Origin: Falsirhodobacter flavus
GTDB taxonomy: Bacteria; Pseudomonadota; Alphaproteobacteria; Rhodobacterales; Rhodobacteraceae
Direction: 5' to 3'
Assembly: GCA_029846755.1 (NCBI GenBank)
Contig: JARWBI010000008.1
Location: 62,001-126,000 of the forward strand
DNA: 64,000 nt
In this document: one piece after another, positions 63,922 to 64,000 of the stretch
Position numbering within the stretch: position 1 is the stretch's first letter
How the letters are laid out: every line of letters starts with the position of its first letter
Position numbers and translations under genes: made by a program
Notes under the pieces: model-generated
What the model saw: the letters and a program-made list of their open reading frames with translations, nothing else
Databases searched by the model: none
What the model was told of the DNA's origin: nothing

Positions 63922-64000
63922 TCCGCCTCCTCGGCGCGCAAGGACAGCACAGGCACATCGATCGTCACATCGCCGCCGTTCTGGAAGCTCAGCGTCACGG
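63903..64000 (-). CDS. Copper chaperone PCuAC, C-terminal end (partial)
   Basis: The visible frame encodes VTLSFQNGGDVTIDVPVLSL and a short Ala/Glu/Cys tail before the stop. This strand pair matches the C-terminus of PCuAC chaperones, which hand copper to SCO proteins. The gene continues beyond the window on the right. It overlaps the SCO gene start by 19 bases. Confidence 0.7.
   Translation of the reverse strand, partial: VTLSFQNGGDVTIDVPVLSLRAEEAECAAAP

Overview
The window looks like DNA from an alphaproteobacterium of the Rhodobacterales (Paracoccaceae/Roseobacteraceae type). The reasons are high GC, a very high density of periplasmic-binding-protein transporters (TRAP, tripartite tricarboxylate, several ABC types), a mat-type malonate operon, a HWE-family histidine kinase and a DUF982 protein. 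No rRNA, tRNA, CRISPR array, phage structural gene or replication origin was seen. The region reads as accessory catabolic and stress DNA, possibly on a large plasmid or chromid; that placement is inference.

Layout. (1) 0.9-6.9 kb: a FadR-like regulator followed by a TRAP transporter (DctQ, DctM, DctP) coupled by ATGA overlaps to a nitrilase-family hydrolase, an HpcH/HpaI aldolase and an RraA-like protein. (2) 7.1-8.6 kb: a complete IS1182-type insertion sequence with 22-bp inverted ends, beside alaE, an HxlR regulator, a SnoaL-like protein and a 23-codon remnant of an Old Yellow Enzyme gene. (3) 10.3-17.1 kb: a leftward operon tctB-tctA-lyase-tctC-abrB-gntR, with an isocitrate-lyase-superfamily gene leaving divergently from its promoter. 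(4) 17.1-22.9 kb: malonate genes matC (frameshifted), matB, matA, divergent matR, and an extra adenylate kinase gene. (5) 23.0-29.7 kb: a second copy of the same GntR regulator type, divergent from an operon for a binding protein, a fused two-domain permease, a lyase, an RraA aldolase and an ATPase. Regions 3 and 5 appear to form one regulon, with paralogous regulators, paralogous lyases and the same TGTTGACA half-sites. (6) 30.3-37.2 kb: a LysR regulator and a sugar/glycerol-phosphate type ABC importer joined to a metallophosphodiesterase and a HAD phosphatase, consistent with uptake and stepwise breakdown of a phosphodiester. (7) 37.6-39.9 kb: an AAA kinase-like protein and a metal-stress island (DUF305, glutaredoxin-MauE fusion, MerR regulator) with a textbook long-spacer MerR promoter. 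(8) 40.0-47.8 kb: a dipeptide/opine-type ABC operon starting with an RraA aldolase and ending with an MFS exporter, divergent from a LysR regulator.

(9) 48.1-52.5 kb: a signalling cluster made of a short LOV blue-light protein, a 1134-residue CheB-CheR-PAS-HWE kinase hybrid and a single-domain response regulator. It is followed by a transglutaminase-like protein, Dps, DUF982, a FAD/NAD(P)-binding protein, a Nudix hydrolase, a PRC-barrel protein and a minimal tyrosine recombinase (to 58.3 kb). (10) 58.6-62.9 kb: an arsenic operon arsR-arsC(LMW-PTP type)-arsC(glutaredoxin type)-acr3-arsH-MFS, every junction overlapping. (11) 62.9-64.0 kb: YqaA, SCO1/SenC and the end of a PCuAC copper chaperone, on the minus strand and running off the window.

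A diverged dispersed repeat related to GCGAATGTCGGC-N3-GTCCCA occurs in at least six intergenic gaps. The most interesting items are the two-locus GntR/lyase regulon with altered lyase active sites, the LOV plus CheB/CheR/HWE cluster, the phosphodiester import-and-cleave operon, and the mat operon with a neighbouring adenylate kinase.
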